From Juglans regia (lineage: Eukaryota; Streptophyta; Magnoliopsida; Fagales; Juglandaceae), in contig NC_049907.1 in assembly GCF_001411555.2 (NCBI RefSeq), positions 37,873,482 to 37,937,481 on the forward strand: 64,000 bases of DNA, in the 5' to 3' direction. Position 1 is the first letter of the stretch. The number at the start of each line of letters is the position of its first letter. The notes under the pieces were generated by a model. That model did not search any database. It was not told where the DNA came from and saw only the letters and a list, made by a program, of their open reading frames with translations. Position numbers and translations under genes: made by a program. Below are positions 12,701-25,200 of the stretch, one piece after another.

Positions 12701-14232
12701 TGCTAGCTTCCAATTTTTGTGGCTTTTCATGAAATAACATTTATCTGGTTGCTTTGTCAAACTTCTTGTTGCGATGTCAAAATGGTAATAATTATGTTGG
12801 ATGATATTGACCATCTGAGGTGGGTTAGGGAAATTTCCTGGTACACTCAAGTTTTAGGCTAGGTTTTTGTGTTTTGTTTGATGAATAATTGGATGGTGAT
12901 AAAAATAGAGTTAGCATTCCTGAATGTTCAATAATTGATGATTATGTTTTTTCACTTATAAAAAAAAAGGTTTTTTTTTAATTAAAAAAAGGATGGTTAT
13001 GATTTTCATTGGAATGCAGGGTGTCTACTTCGGAGCTTGCCTGCAGATGTCGTATTTGACAATGCAACAGGCATCAGCTTTACATGTGACTTGAGTGATA
13101 ACATTGCCGCCCCATGGCCTTCGTCGTCCTCAATTTCATCTGTGTCTCTTTGTGCACCTGGTAAGTTAATGAAAATATCATTTTTACCTGTTGTTTCTAC
13201 TCGCAGTTTTAGAAGATTAATATAACCAATGTTAAAATTCTGAGATTAGCATATTTGGAGTTTGTTCTAGTGTGTCCATATCCTTATTGATGTTATTGAA
13301 TTTTGCAGAGATGTCATTGCATACACTACCGACATCAGAGGCTTTAAAAAATTCTGGTGTGTGCCATTGCTTTGTGCAATTTCCAGCTCTCTTAAATTTA
13401 GTATATCATTGGTTTTCACAAGCACAAAATGTGATGAAAATAAAATGATGCATAAAAAAAACATTTTGCCTCATGTATGCGAGATGTTTGAGTTGCGACT
13501 TCTGCACTTATCAGTAAAGATTTATACTTAAAAGAAAAGGATGTGCGATGTTGATTATTTATGAAAATGGTTGGTGGTGTCTAGCGTGCTGGAATTCAGA
13601 TTTGGCACCGATTCATATGTCACAAAGGATTTTATACATATACAAAAAGTAACATCATTTACATTTACATTTACATTATTAGTTTTTTTCAGTTCCCACG
13701 TACCATTGCAAATACAAAATGTTAATTGAAACACATGCACACACACACCACCATGTTAAACAGGTTTTCATCAGATGAGCATTTTGATATACCCATAGTT
13801 CACTTTACCTTTTATGCTTGCAAAATATGAAGATGCTTGAAGATTATGAACTGTCTCTCTTATCTGTAAAATGTTGATATTTCACTTCGTTTTATATTTT
13901 CTTGGATTCTGGGGAAATGTCATATTTGAGATTCTCGTACTTGAATGCTGAGATAGATGAAAAGCTTCAATCCCATTTAAGAGGACCAAGATCTTTCCTA
14001 CGGAACTGTTTGCCAAGATGTTGCTTTCATTTGATGAATAGCAGAAGACCATTGCACTATAAAACCAATAATTTGATTAGTTTTTTATTTTTATTTTTTC
14101 CCGAAACTTATTTATTGTCCAAGAGGAAATGACATTTGATTACAATGCTATAATGCAGGTTGTGGTGGTGGTGAGTTAGAACTGCTGGTACCCATTTTTT
14201 CATTGTTTATTTTCAGTACATTGTTGTACTGA
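6703..14232 (+). CDS. GPI-anchored SPARK-type protein, At1g61900-like (6 exons)
   Basis: Joined exons 6703-6721, 10060-10914, 11717-11962, 13020-13160, 13309-13356 and 14159-14232 give 460 residues. All junctions are phase 1. The product has an N-terminal signal peptide (hydrophobic core LLLFIIWLYSF), a cysteine-rich extracellular domain (for example CPVNFT, CCRPVCQP, SCCSSLNTYIAGVQ) and a C-terminal hydrophobic tail (LLVPIFSLFIFSTLL) preceded by small residues (NSGCGGG). That layout marks a GPI-anchored surface protein. It matches the family annotated in Arabidopsis as uncharacterised GPI-anchored protein At1g61900, about 430 residues; the function is not established. Intron 1 (3.3 kb) appears to use a GC donor (CAG then GCATGT). 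A GT donor further on (TTC then GTCCCT) would also keep phase but has a poorer context. Introns 1 and 3 each contain a truncated LINE copy. Confidence 0.82.
7503..8199 (+). mobile_element. 5'-truncated LINE inserted in intron 1 of the GPI gene
   Basis: The insert is flanked by perfect 12-bp direct repeats, ATATTAGAGTAG, at 7491-7502 and 8200-8211. It ends in a poly(A) run at 8186-8198. Inside, 7515-8090 is an open frame of 191 codons in the same orientation. It encodes the C-terminal zinc-binding region that follows plant LINE reverse transcriptases (zf-RVT type), with WKSIWKVLVPSKVAFFTW, CYMCKKSGESVDHLLLHC and a terminal WLERNDRCFNNK region. The open frame and perfect duplication point to a fairly recent insertion. 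Because the reverse transcriptase and endonuclease are missing, the copy is inactive. It should be removed with the intron. Confidence 0.88.
12221..12385 (+). mobile_element. Second short LINE 3'-end insertion in the same gene
   Basis: Perfect 12-bp direct repeats AATTAAAAGTAC lie at 12209-12220 and 12386-12397. The 165-bp insert ends in AAATTTTCTTATTAACTATC plus a short A run. Its last ~90 bases resemble the 3' untranslated end of the LINE at 7503-8199 (shared AATTAGGT, TGTGTACTTGG and CACTGCC/ACTTTGCC pattern followed by an AATAAAA tail). The copy is more diverged, so it is probably older or from a sister subfamily. Confidence 0.72.
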
Positions 14233-15985
14233 AGGAGATTTTGCTTGGGTTGAGCTAGCTCGAGGTTGGAAATTGGTTGTGGATTTTTTGCATGTATATT
14301 TTGAATGAATAGCCTCCATGTATAGCAGCCTTGCTTTGTTTTATCCGCTCGTCTGGCATCTGCCCATTCCTTTTTAAGCTGTTACTCTCTTCTCCATGCA
14401 TTAGGTTGCCAATCCATTAAGTATACCTATGCTTATGCTGCACAACAGAGTAAGCCATACGCAATTTTTTTCTGTACTTAATATAAAAATAAATATTTTT
14501 TCCTGTTTTCCAATTAAATACAAATTACACGAGCTAAACCTTGTATACATGATGAGAAATGATTTCGCTACAGACAGATCTACAAAAGTAAACTTACAAA
14601 TTAATTTGACTTGATGCGATACGTTAGATTGTAAAATCACTTATATTGTAAAATAAATAGATTCGGGTACAGATAGTTTGGACCGATCAGTGTAATTTAG
14701 GTATTTTTTCTTTCATATATTTTTTAAATATCTTTAAATATTATATATATATATATATATACAAATTTATTAATAATCATTTCTTAACAAAAAAAAAAAA
14801 GGGAAAAAGACAAACAAACATGCATCGGATGTTATGGAGTGGGAAGGAGAAAAGGGTTGGCAATTGGGGGACGATCATTCCACAGTCATGGACTCAGAAA
14901 TACGAAAAAGACAGTCTGTTGGATAGCTTTTAACGGTGTTTGCTAACGTATTTTTCCAAGTGATGTGCTGTTTATCATTTTTTTTAAAAAATATATTTTT
15001 TTCTGTGTACTTTGTGTATTAAGAGTGTCTTTCAATGTCAACTAAGTTTATTCTATTTTAGAGGAAAATTCTATACTTTGTATTAAAATTCCTATTAAGA
15101 GAACACTTTCTTTTACCATATATGCCTTGCCAATAACTGGTTTTTAGAGAAAATGCGCGTTGAATCAAAATATAAAAGATAATTTAAATTTAAGACTAAT
15201 TTCTTAGATTAAAAAAAATGTAAGATATTAAAACAAATCATGAATTTAAATTTAATTAAATTCAAAAATTAATTTTAAGTTCATTCTTTATATGAGAGAA
15301 TGACAAAATTCTCACATTCTTAAATGCGGTTTGGATAGTGAGATGAAATGAAATGATTTTAGATGAAAGTTAAAAATTAAATAAAATATTGTTAAAATAT
15401 TATTTTTTAATATTATTATTGTTTTGAGATTTGAAAAAATTAAATTCTTTATTATATTTTTTGTAGAAATTTAAAAAAATTGTTATAATAAGATGAGATG
15501 AAAAGAAATATTTTCATTATATAAATGGGGCCAATCGATACATAATTTTTAAATAATATGTACCCAAAATGCGTATTTACTAAATTCTTTTTGTATCGAA
15601 ATATCTAATTTAATCGAGTAAGTTGATCTCATTCAATCAAAAGTTAGAAAACTTTTATATAGATTTTGAAAAACTATTTTAAAAGTATCATGTAGATTCA
15701 TTGGCCCTTAAAACCAGGTGGATCTTAAATTATTAAAAATGCATATTAATTTATATAGATAATTGTCCAAAAAAAAGGGAAAATAAGTTTATGTTATTCA
15801 GGATTTTCTTTCTACAAAAAATTTTCAAACCCCTCGTTTCCTTTCTGTATTTAAAACGTTTTTATTCATAAAATTACAATTAGTTAAAAAAAATGAAGTA
15901 CGTACGGTTCTGCTTCTAAAACCCCTCAACTAAAACCCTAGCCAGCTGTCTCTCTGGCTCTGGGCAACCCCCAGAATCGATCGAT
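14233..15985. other. Intergenic DNA between the GPI gene and the unknown gene
   Basis: 14233-14400 is the likely 3' untranslated region of the GPI gene. 14743-14760 is a TA microsatellite. 15325-15530 is an AT-rich MITE-like segment (GGTTTGGATAGTGAGATG at its left, GATGAGATGAAA near its right). 15900-15985 is the leader of the next gene. No other gene is supported. Confidence 0.4.
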
Positions 15986-18900
15986 ATGGCGAATGCAGAG
16001 TTTTTCCAAACGGATTGCGAGTCGATTTTGTCACAAATTAAGCACCAAGAGAAGCAGATGAGACTCAAAAGAAGGTCAGTTTTTTTTTTTTTCTTTTTAA
16101 TATCCTTTTTGGCATTTAAATTTCCTTTTCCTTGTATATATGATTGTGCTTGTTAAGAATGTGTTTCTTTTATACTCTTGTTCCGGATTGTCCGCGATCA
16201 AAATTTCTTTTTTTTTTATTATGTTTGTGTTCGTAAAAAATGAGAAGTTATGTTTTCCTCCACAAAGGAAAAAATAAATAAATCGAAGGCACTTTGCAAA
16301 TGTATCGGTTCTTCTGATTGAAGTTTACTTTTCCAGCATTACTCTAAAGACTTTGAGTAATAATGTGAATTTGAACGAGTCAGGGACGTGGGTTCATTGT
16401 ATCTTGTGCGAATACTTGTCTACAATTGATTAGTCTGCTGCTTTCTCTTTAAATTGTGCATAATACATATGCCATTGTTTGTTGGGACATGATATTTCAT
16501 GTATGAGCTTATCAAGCCAAATTTATCATATGAATTTGATGCAGATGGTTGATGGGGCTTCCTACATCCAAATCTGACAGAAAGCGTTTTGAAGAACCTG
16601 AGTTTTTGAAACAGAGGTGAGTGCGACAATTTTATATCTTATAACTCTGTTTGTTTCTTTTGATTATTGGCTGAAGCCCATTTTTTACATATTAGACTAA
16701 TGGTTTTCATGTTGTCTCAACAGGACTTTACCCGAGTCGTTGCTTAGGGAAGATGATGTAAGTTTTCTGTGGTAGAAATCGCTTTTATACTTAATGGGTG
16801 TTCTTGATGGATAAATAAACTAAGCATGTAGAGCATCATGGCATGGTGTGTTTAGAAACCGCCGTTATACATTGTTGGGTCTTCATTTTGAGGCAGTTGT
16901 TAAATAAATACTATGAACGGCCATATCTTATTATTGAGTCAGTTCAATAATGTGGTTGGTCATTATGATATCTTGCTTGTAAGGTTTCGGAGGCTTAATA
17001 ATATGATTCTCCATTGTTGGGTCCCTGCTATCTGTCCAATTTTGCGTTTTACATTTTGGGATACACAATATTCCCTCCTGTAAGCTGATGATTTCCTTAC
17101 TATCTTATTTTCAGATATTCTACGAGACCATAAGAATGCATATAGAAGAGGCCTTCGGAGCATGTAATGCTGAAGGATGGCACAGTGTTAATGAAGATCA
17201 TATGGTATTGTCTGGCACTCGCAGTATAACAAGAAAAATTATGTCACACCTTGATGATTTGACCAATAAGGGGCTATATCTTGTTGCCACGGTTCTTACA
17301 AGAGGCTCTCGCGAGTTTGAGAAAACTCGTTGGAAGATGAAGAAGGTAATTAAAGATCTTCTTCCAAAAGTTTTGGGAAGCAGAAATCACAGCCATCAAA
17401 TTAGCATATGCAGACAGCTATCTCAACTTCTCAGTGACCCAAAAAATTTCCGAGAGAAAGGTGTGACATTTTTTATGTCTAGATCCCAATCCCATCATGC
17501 TGCTGTGAAAAAGGTCCTATCTGGACTAAAAAACTTGCCTTGCGAGATCCTGATTGCGATGTACAGGAAGCTTAAAGGTTCCCAAGCAGGCATGCCTCAA
17601 TTATTGCCTCGCAGACATGGATGGGGTCGAGATTATTTAATTAAACAAGTGAGGAAATATAGCGAAAGGATGCTTTCAGAACTTGGTGAAGGGGACGAGT
17701 TACAAGAGCCACTAGCCAAAGCAATGTCAGTACCTGGCTTGCTGCTAAAGCTAACACCAGGTTTTCAAAATTCCTCTGTGATAGAGTTTTACCCATTCTC
17801 TTCAGAAGTAGAAAGCCTGCAGAATGAGATAGCAAAGGCTATTTTATTACTGAAAACAAAGGTTAGGTTACCGGTGCTGAAAAACTTGCAACTTTTATTA
17901 GACCCGAATGCCAAAATATCAAATCGGTCTTTACGGACAGCAATTAGGAAAATGTTGACTGAATATCTCTTTGAGTGCAGTGAAATGGATGCCATTCCAA
18001 AGTCTATATTGGAAACTCTTGCTATTATCAATAGTACTTGTAAAAAAAAAATCAATAGTAATTCTCAAAGTACACTGCTTGGATGCTTTAGTAAGGAGAA
18101 AGTTGAAGAAGAAGTAGAATGTATATTGAGTGTGAGTGCTCTGACAAAGCAGATTGTGTTGGATTTGCTGCCTGACCATGACTTTGATCAAGAATTTACT
18201 GATGCATATATGGAGGAATTAGAAGAGAGTGATGATGGTAATGATGACGATGATGGCTGGCTCCTGGAAGATAGAAGCTGCCGGAGTAGTAGGTCTCGCT
18301 ATACTGATTCAGTTGATGAATTAGAAAGTACTGCAGAGTCAATACCATTCAATGTCAAGCCACCTACTTCTATGACCAACGGGAGCATCTCTTCCTCCCC
18401 ATTTACCCCCCAGAAAGATTTAAATGGTGGTTCTGTTGAGGGACTTAAACCTAACGATTTTAGTGGAATAGATTCTATCAATCCTAATAGAATCATTCCT
18501 TCCTCTTTATCCTGGAAATCAGGATTTCATAGCAGGATGGTTGACGTGGATATGAACCATAACAAAGTTGAAGGTATTGGCAGATCTTTCATGCCTACAG
18601 ATAGCAATTATATCCCCTCACCTGTTTCAGCAAACCAAAGGTGCGAGAGATGTGAACCTGAATGCAATTCTGGAATAGCTCCAGCAAACACTCCACCTTT
18701 CATTTCTTCGAACTTTTCATGTGGGGAACAAACAGCTAATGATGACAAGCAAAGTAAATGTAAGAACCAATACCTTGCCATCCAAGAAGTTTGTGACGAA
18801 ACTAGTATGGTTGCCTACAACCTCATTGGTCATTTGCTGGAGAAGCTAGCACAAACAGAAGGCTTAGATTTGGACTGGAGAGACCATTTGTATTTACGAG

Positions 18901-20407
18901 GTGATAATTCTATGGAAGAAGATTCTCTAGGTATTGGAGTATCTTTTTCCCTTCTTTTCAATTGAGCTCTGTGATTAACATGAACAATCCTCAAGGGGGG
19001 ATGAATGTCCATCATGACATTTTTTTTTTCTATTATTATTTATATAACATATTGCAATTACATGTAAGAGATTATTTCTCTGTATGTCATCTGCTTTTTT
19101 TTTAAAGGATAAAATTGTGACCCAGCCTGCCGTGATTGTTGATCCAAGAATTGAAATACAAACATCTAAAAAAAGTTGATGGCATGCATGGTATAGGTTG
19201 TGGATCTTGCAGGCCTGTTAGATTTCAATTCAAGTTTAGAACTTACTGTGGCAGAGTATTTCATGGACAAGGGATCTGAACAAACATTAGAAAAGCCAAA
19301 AAGATTAAAAATTAAAATGGATGTGTAAGAAAAATAAGGATTTCACCATAGGTGTTATGTGTATATCAGAAGTACATTCTTGTACATGCTTAAAAGTTGA
19401 AGGTGTTCAATGGATGGATTTAAACCAATAATATCATGCTATATCAGAAGAAAGGCTGAAATGGTCTTTTGATCTTGCGTGGTTCCAAGTTGCCAGCTAA
19501 TGTTTGCTATCTCTTTCCTTTTCATATTCTAATATGCTTAAAAGGAAAATATTTGATTATGTTTCCCATTTACATTTGCAGTGGGAAGGGAAGAGCAGAA
19601 TTTATCTGAGGCGTATGATGGAGGTTCAGTTGTTGTCCGAGTAATTGAAGAGCAAATACCTTCCTTTCCTAAGAGGTATTGCTACTTATCCATTAAGATC
19701 TGCTTAAGGCAGGATTGGTGTGACCTAGATGAATAAGTGCAATTGTGCGCCCAACAGAAGTAAAACGTACATTTTTTATAATATATAAATAGTTCTAATG
19801 GAAAGATTCTTATATATAATTTAAGAAGTTGAACTTTTATTACCCAATTTTACTTATAAATAATATATAATTTAAGAATTTCATATAACAAATTAGTACT
19901 TTGAACAGTATATTTTTCAAAAGATTGAAAGAACTCTATTTGGGCTCCTGAAAAGCATAAGAAAATCATGCCTCATGCATGCATAGGTGAATGCACTTTC
20001 ACTTAAGGTATCAAAACCACTTTACTCTTGGAACTTTATGTTCTGCTCTTTAAGAGTGCCTAGTTGTGCTTTTAACAACACTGGGTAGGATGTTTATTCT
20101 TTCACTCTCAACTTAGTCTTAATGCGGTTAATCATTAATATCAAATTTTAACTGTCTTGTTGGAAGTCTGATAATTAGGCTTGATTCAAGTCAAGCATTC
20201 CGTTAATGGAGTGAAACTGTTTATTCTACATTTCTAGCTGAGCTAACTTAAAACATTGAAAGGATTTGTTAGATTACTTTGTGGAGTCTTTAAAGAAATT
20301 TATGCAAAATAAAAATACAATTGGAATCATTCTCATAAGTAGGAGTAACCTTTTTGTTCTACGAGTGCAGTGGAATAGAGAAAGTGAAGAAATTGTTGGG
20401 CTTATGA
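15986..20407 (+). CDS. Unrecognised plant protein, 713 residues (6 exons)
   Basis: Joined exons 15986-16074, 16545-16616, 16724-16757, 17115-18930, 19582-19675 and 20371-20407 give an uninterrupted frame of 714 codons, all with GT-AG introns. The start MANAEFFQTDC follows a GC-richer leader. Residues 30-60 include RWLMGLPTSKSDRK. Residues 66-340 are helical and basic, with a long stretch beginning IFYETIRMHIEEAFGACN. Residues about 432-452 form an acidic patch (EESDDGNDDDD). The rest is Ser-rich and low-complexity, and a helical segment near 600-650 ends in LEKLAQTEGLDLDWRDHLY. The C-terminus is SGIEKVKKLLGL. I see no signal peptide, membrane helix or catalytic motif. The multi-exon structure and long conserved-looking frame argue for a real gene. 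I do not recognise the family and assign no function. Confidence 0.78.
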
Positions 20408-22225
20408 TAGCATTCTTTGAGGCTTTGGTGGTCATTTTCAGAGGTCCTGACGGTTGTTTGGAATGCCTTTGCATTTTTTTACCAGCTTGCTCATCCCTTC
20501 TGAGTTCTGACATAGAGGTGAGTGTGCTGTTTGTGATCCTCCTTCGAAGCATTGACATCAATAGAGTTCAGTTGTGGCAGTGTGACAGATGACTGTTGCC
20601 CTTAATACAGGTCTCGTTCTACATCTCATGGGTTTTGAGCTTTATCTCACTTGAATGGAAATCCAAATGAAGAAACCCAGATTTGAATATTGCGGACATT
20701 TTAAAAGACATATGACCCGATTCTCCAAATGGAAAATTGAGTTCGAAACCCCCTAACCCTTGTATCAAAAAAAAAAAAAAAAATCATCATCATTTCATCG
20801 TTTCCTAGTATAGCATTATTTGATCGAAGAACTATTTGTTAGATGATGATTAAAAAAATTGATTGAGTATCATGTTTAAAGAAGTAATTAAAGAAGAAAT
20901 TGATGGTTAAGTCTTCGTGTTTAGATCGAATTAATTTACGTTTTTCATTCCGTGTTTGCATGTGGGATTTTCGTGTTGTTGGTTTCATAAATTCATTTCA
21001 AGAACTGTTTTGCATTAGCTGTACCTCGTTTGGTAAATCAAATCAATTATATATATATATATATATATATATATTTTAAAGCTGTGATAAAAGATAAGAA
21101 AATTTTATAAACCATACTACTATCCTACTAAGTAAGATGTGGTACATTTATCATCATTGAATGATCATTTATTGCATATTTTTTTATTATTTAATGGTGA
21201 TGAATGTGTCATATATTATTTAGTATGATCAAAATAGAAAAAGAGTGTGTTGTATAGTATTATTTTAAAAAGATATAGTGAGACGAAATATTTTTGGAGA
21301 AAAGACGAGAATTGAGCTGGTTTACAACCCCGGCAATATTTTTACTATAACTTTGAGTATTAGAAACTAAGTAATTATATAAAAGAAAAAAATGATCAAT
21401 CATGGGCACACTTGTCGTACATACAATTTTTAAAAAACTAAAAAGTATCCAATCAACATTTCGTTAGTGAAATATATTAACAAATTACAAATGCTTAAAA
21501 TGAAAAGAACTAGATTTTATTAAAAAAAGATCAACTTCATTAAAGTTATAAGACTAAAAATAGGCAAAAATAATAATAAAAAAAAAGATTACAAAAACAG
21601 GATTTTGTTTTCAAAATAATAATAATAATATTAAGCTTTTTTACTACAAAGCATATTATACTCCTCTTTTTTAATTTTTTTTCAATTTTTTTTTCTTTTT
21701 AATTTCATAAGTTTGGTTATTGTGTATAAAAAGCTGAATGTTTATATATATGACACGTTTCTGTATGCTATTACACAATTGCCACATAAATAACTTTATT
21801 TAATGACTTTAACAGAATTGGGACCGAGAAAAAAAATGATCAAATTCTAGGGACCATTGCAGTAATTTTTCTATTATTTTTAGAACCCCGTTAGTTTAAG
21901 CTCAGAGTTCGAATCGCAAAATTGGAGCGGATCACATGGTTTGTGGCCTAGAGAGATGGGTAAGTTGAAGAGCCCTGATATGTTTAAAAGACTGCAAATT
22001 CAAACTGGAGCCACCTCCAAATTGAAGCGCGAGCTAAAAATAACTTATGGCCAACATTTCATTATTTCACTAAAAGATTCATGTAGCTGAGATCTTAAGC
22101 CTCAGTAGTTTGGACAGCCCATTTATCCCGATGACCCACAACAGCAAGGACTTACAAATGACTTCACACAGTAGAGAGAGAGAGAGAGAGAGAGCTTCAT
22201 CTCAAGCAACCACATTGCAATTGCA
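20408..22225. other. Convergent intergenic region
   Basis: The unknown gene (plus) and PEX13 (minus) end toward each other here, so both 3' untranslated regions lie within. 21048-21073 is a TA microsatellite, 21620-21630 an AAT run and 22171-22194 a GA microsatellite. No coding sequence is supported; the open frames at 20266-20592 are antisense pairs without family resemblance. Confidence 0.4.
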
Positions 22226-25200
22226 TCACTTGCCCGCGTCATTTTCCCAAACATTGTCCCAACCACCACTTGGAGCTGCCTTTGCTCCTTCAATGTAGTT
22301 CTGGTTTGCGTGGGGATTGTGAGGTCCAGGAAGTGGAAGTCCATTGGGGCCCGGTGGCTGAACCATCTTGTGCTTGGTTCTGATGCCCAGAATCCTCAAC
22401 ACAAATCTAGCTAGCTCTCCGTACAATAAACCAGAGCGATCAAAAAGCTGCAACAAAAGCCCATATTAATGCTTTGATAGTGCTAATCTACTCGGTTGTC
22501 AAATTACATTGGCTGATTTGGTTACGTAAAATCAAACTATTTCATCTCATATAATCATTATAATTTTTTTAAATTTTCATATAAAATATAATAAATAATT
22601 TAATTTTTTTAAATCTCAAAATCAAAATAGTATTAAAAATTTATATTATAACAGTATTTTATTAAATTTTTAATAAAGAATCTCATCTTACCTCATCTGA
22701 ATTGCGTAACCAAACAAAACCTTAGACAACTTACATTCCGAGGATATGATACAAAATGAAACTTTCTAGTACTTTTTAGTTTGAAAAGCACTGTCACAAA
22801 TATCAGTCAAAGACGCTACAGTAGCTTAAATGGATTATATCTTCTGGATCAGTCTTTTGAATCATAAATGCACTTGAAGAAATGTCTTCTCCTGAAGTCA
22901 TATCAAGTGGTGCTAAAGGCTTATATTCTGCTACAAGTGGTGCTAAGTAGAGCTATTACGCAAAAACTTAGGACATCCCAGAAGCTGAGCTAAAAGTCAG
23001 CCTTCTCAACTCAAATATTAATGACGACCATATATTGATACAAACGTCAGGGGTCAGTGCGCAGAAGCTATCACATATTTGCCCAGTGGTAACTAATATG
23101 AAGAAGATTAGAGGTGGTTTTACTTTATTTCCATAAAAAAATGCCATAAAGAAAAACAAAAAAATGGATGTCGATTCTACCAGAATTCACAGTATATGGC
23201 CAAATGAAAGGAAACAGGATGGAGAAAACACCTGAAGCATTGCAGTCATAAACATATGAAAGGCCTGTGTATTCTGGTCTATGAGAATCGAGATCCTACC
23301 AAAAAAGTTTACCACACCCTGCATCTGCAACAAAAGAAAGTCCAATAATAAGTAACAGCATAACCAAAATATTTGTTTTTTATAAGTAAAAAAGCATAAC
23401 CGAAATACTCTCACCCAAAAATGAAAATGAAGGGCAAAGAGAGTATATTACAACAATCATGGGCTAGTATAACTCCTTCTCACAATGTTCCGCACAAAAA
23501 TGATCTTCATATAAGGTTGATTAATCATCGAAAGCAACAACATAAACAAATAAGAAATCCATTAACAAAGAAGCTAGACACATCTGAAGCAATCCATTAA
23601 CATCATGGTCAGAACTAAATGCCCTTTTCTAGTAATAAGTAAAACGGCAGATAGAAAAATGTGAACATATGAAGGTAATTTTATATTTGTCTGACACATT
23701 GAGTTACCAACTTGAAATGATTTTGAGTACTAATCATCTGGAGAGGTTTTACGAAACCTTTTATCTGGTATGGTCATCTGACAAATGCACTTTTTCCTTT
23801 CCTTTTTTTTTTTTTTTTTTTTTGGTAGGATTGAAGATGGTAAGATTTGAATTTTAAGATTAATCATAACTCCATCTAAATACCTAGGCCATTGGCCAAA
23901 CCCAAGGGCAAGTCTGTCAGACTTCATATATAAGGAAAACTATCTATAGGTACTATGTGCACGATGTGCTTGTCATCCTACCTATAGAAAGAATTAAACA
24001 AGACAAGTATATGTCTTACCACCCGAAGAGCTGAAATCCAAAACCCTGGAGGAGACGGAGGAGCACCATATGGATTATTTGGATCTTCAACTCCATTAGG
24101 ACCACCCATACCCATTCCATAACCACCCATACCCATACCCATACCCATTCCATAACCACCCATACCCATACCACTATTATACATCCCACCACCATACATG
24201 CTGGAAGATCCATAAAGCCCTCCATAACCTCCCCTATTCATGTTGTTACCGTACATACCCCCACCATACATTCCCCCTACACCACCATATGAACCTGAGC
24301 CATACATTCCAGAACCATAGCCAGAGTTGTAGCTCACATTAGAGCCATAACCTGTAGATTTGGGGGCAATTTTCAAAAGATCCAGAAACAACCATAAAAA
24401 AGGGGAGGGGAAAAGAAAAGGAAAAAGAAAAAGATTTCCATTAAAGATCAGTAAGTACCTCCATAGTTGGTAGTTCCATGACTCTGCTCCCAAGGCCTCG
24501 TGGGAACAGGCCTGCTAAGGGCGTTCCTGTTAATAGCAGCATTCTGACCAGAAGTAGAAACTATTTCTCCTGGTTTTGCAGTTCCTGAAGCCTCAACTAC
24601 ATCACTCGTGCTGCCCGCTGATGGGGGTTTAAAAGGTGCAGGGCCAGTTGAGCCACCTGCTCGCTCCCAGGGTTTTGGTGGAGGGCTATTAGCTGCAAAA
24701 TGTAATAACATGACTTAATTTTCATAAATGTTGCTATTTTTGAAAGAAAGGGTTGACTGATGACCCCATCTTAACCAAGCAAAGCGTTCAAACAAAAAAA
24801 ATGAACACAACATATTTCCAAGTACCATCTGATTGTGTGAACGTTACTAGCATTCAACAATAACCTAACGTCAAAGCATTGATATAAGTGGGAAAACACT
24901 TCCAGGGCAGTAAAGCATCATGTTTTCCAAGCATCTTCAACAGATATTCAAATAGACAACCAACTCAGGTTTAGTAATACACGATCCAAACATTTATCAC
25001 AGAATATATAGTTTATATTACTGCCTAATAGAAAATTGAGGAAAACCGCTACCTTATTAACAGTACCTCTCATGCAACTATTAGAAACTAGGATGCCTGA
25101 AGTGAAACTATACCCAAACCTCTTACAAGACAACTTATATCGTTTCACTCCAGTATAAGCCCAAACCAGAATTCACAGATGCATGAATCGAAAGAGTGGC

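Noticed and set aside
20266..20592. Plus-strand frame of 108 codons at the end of the unknown gene
   Set aside because: The spliced frame of the gene enters at 20371 in another phase and stops at 20407; the longer frame has no splice support.
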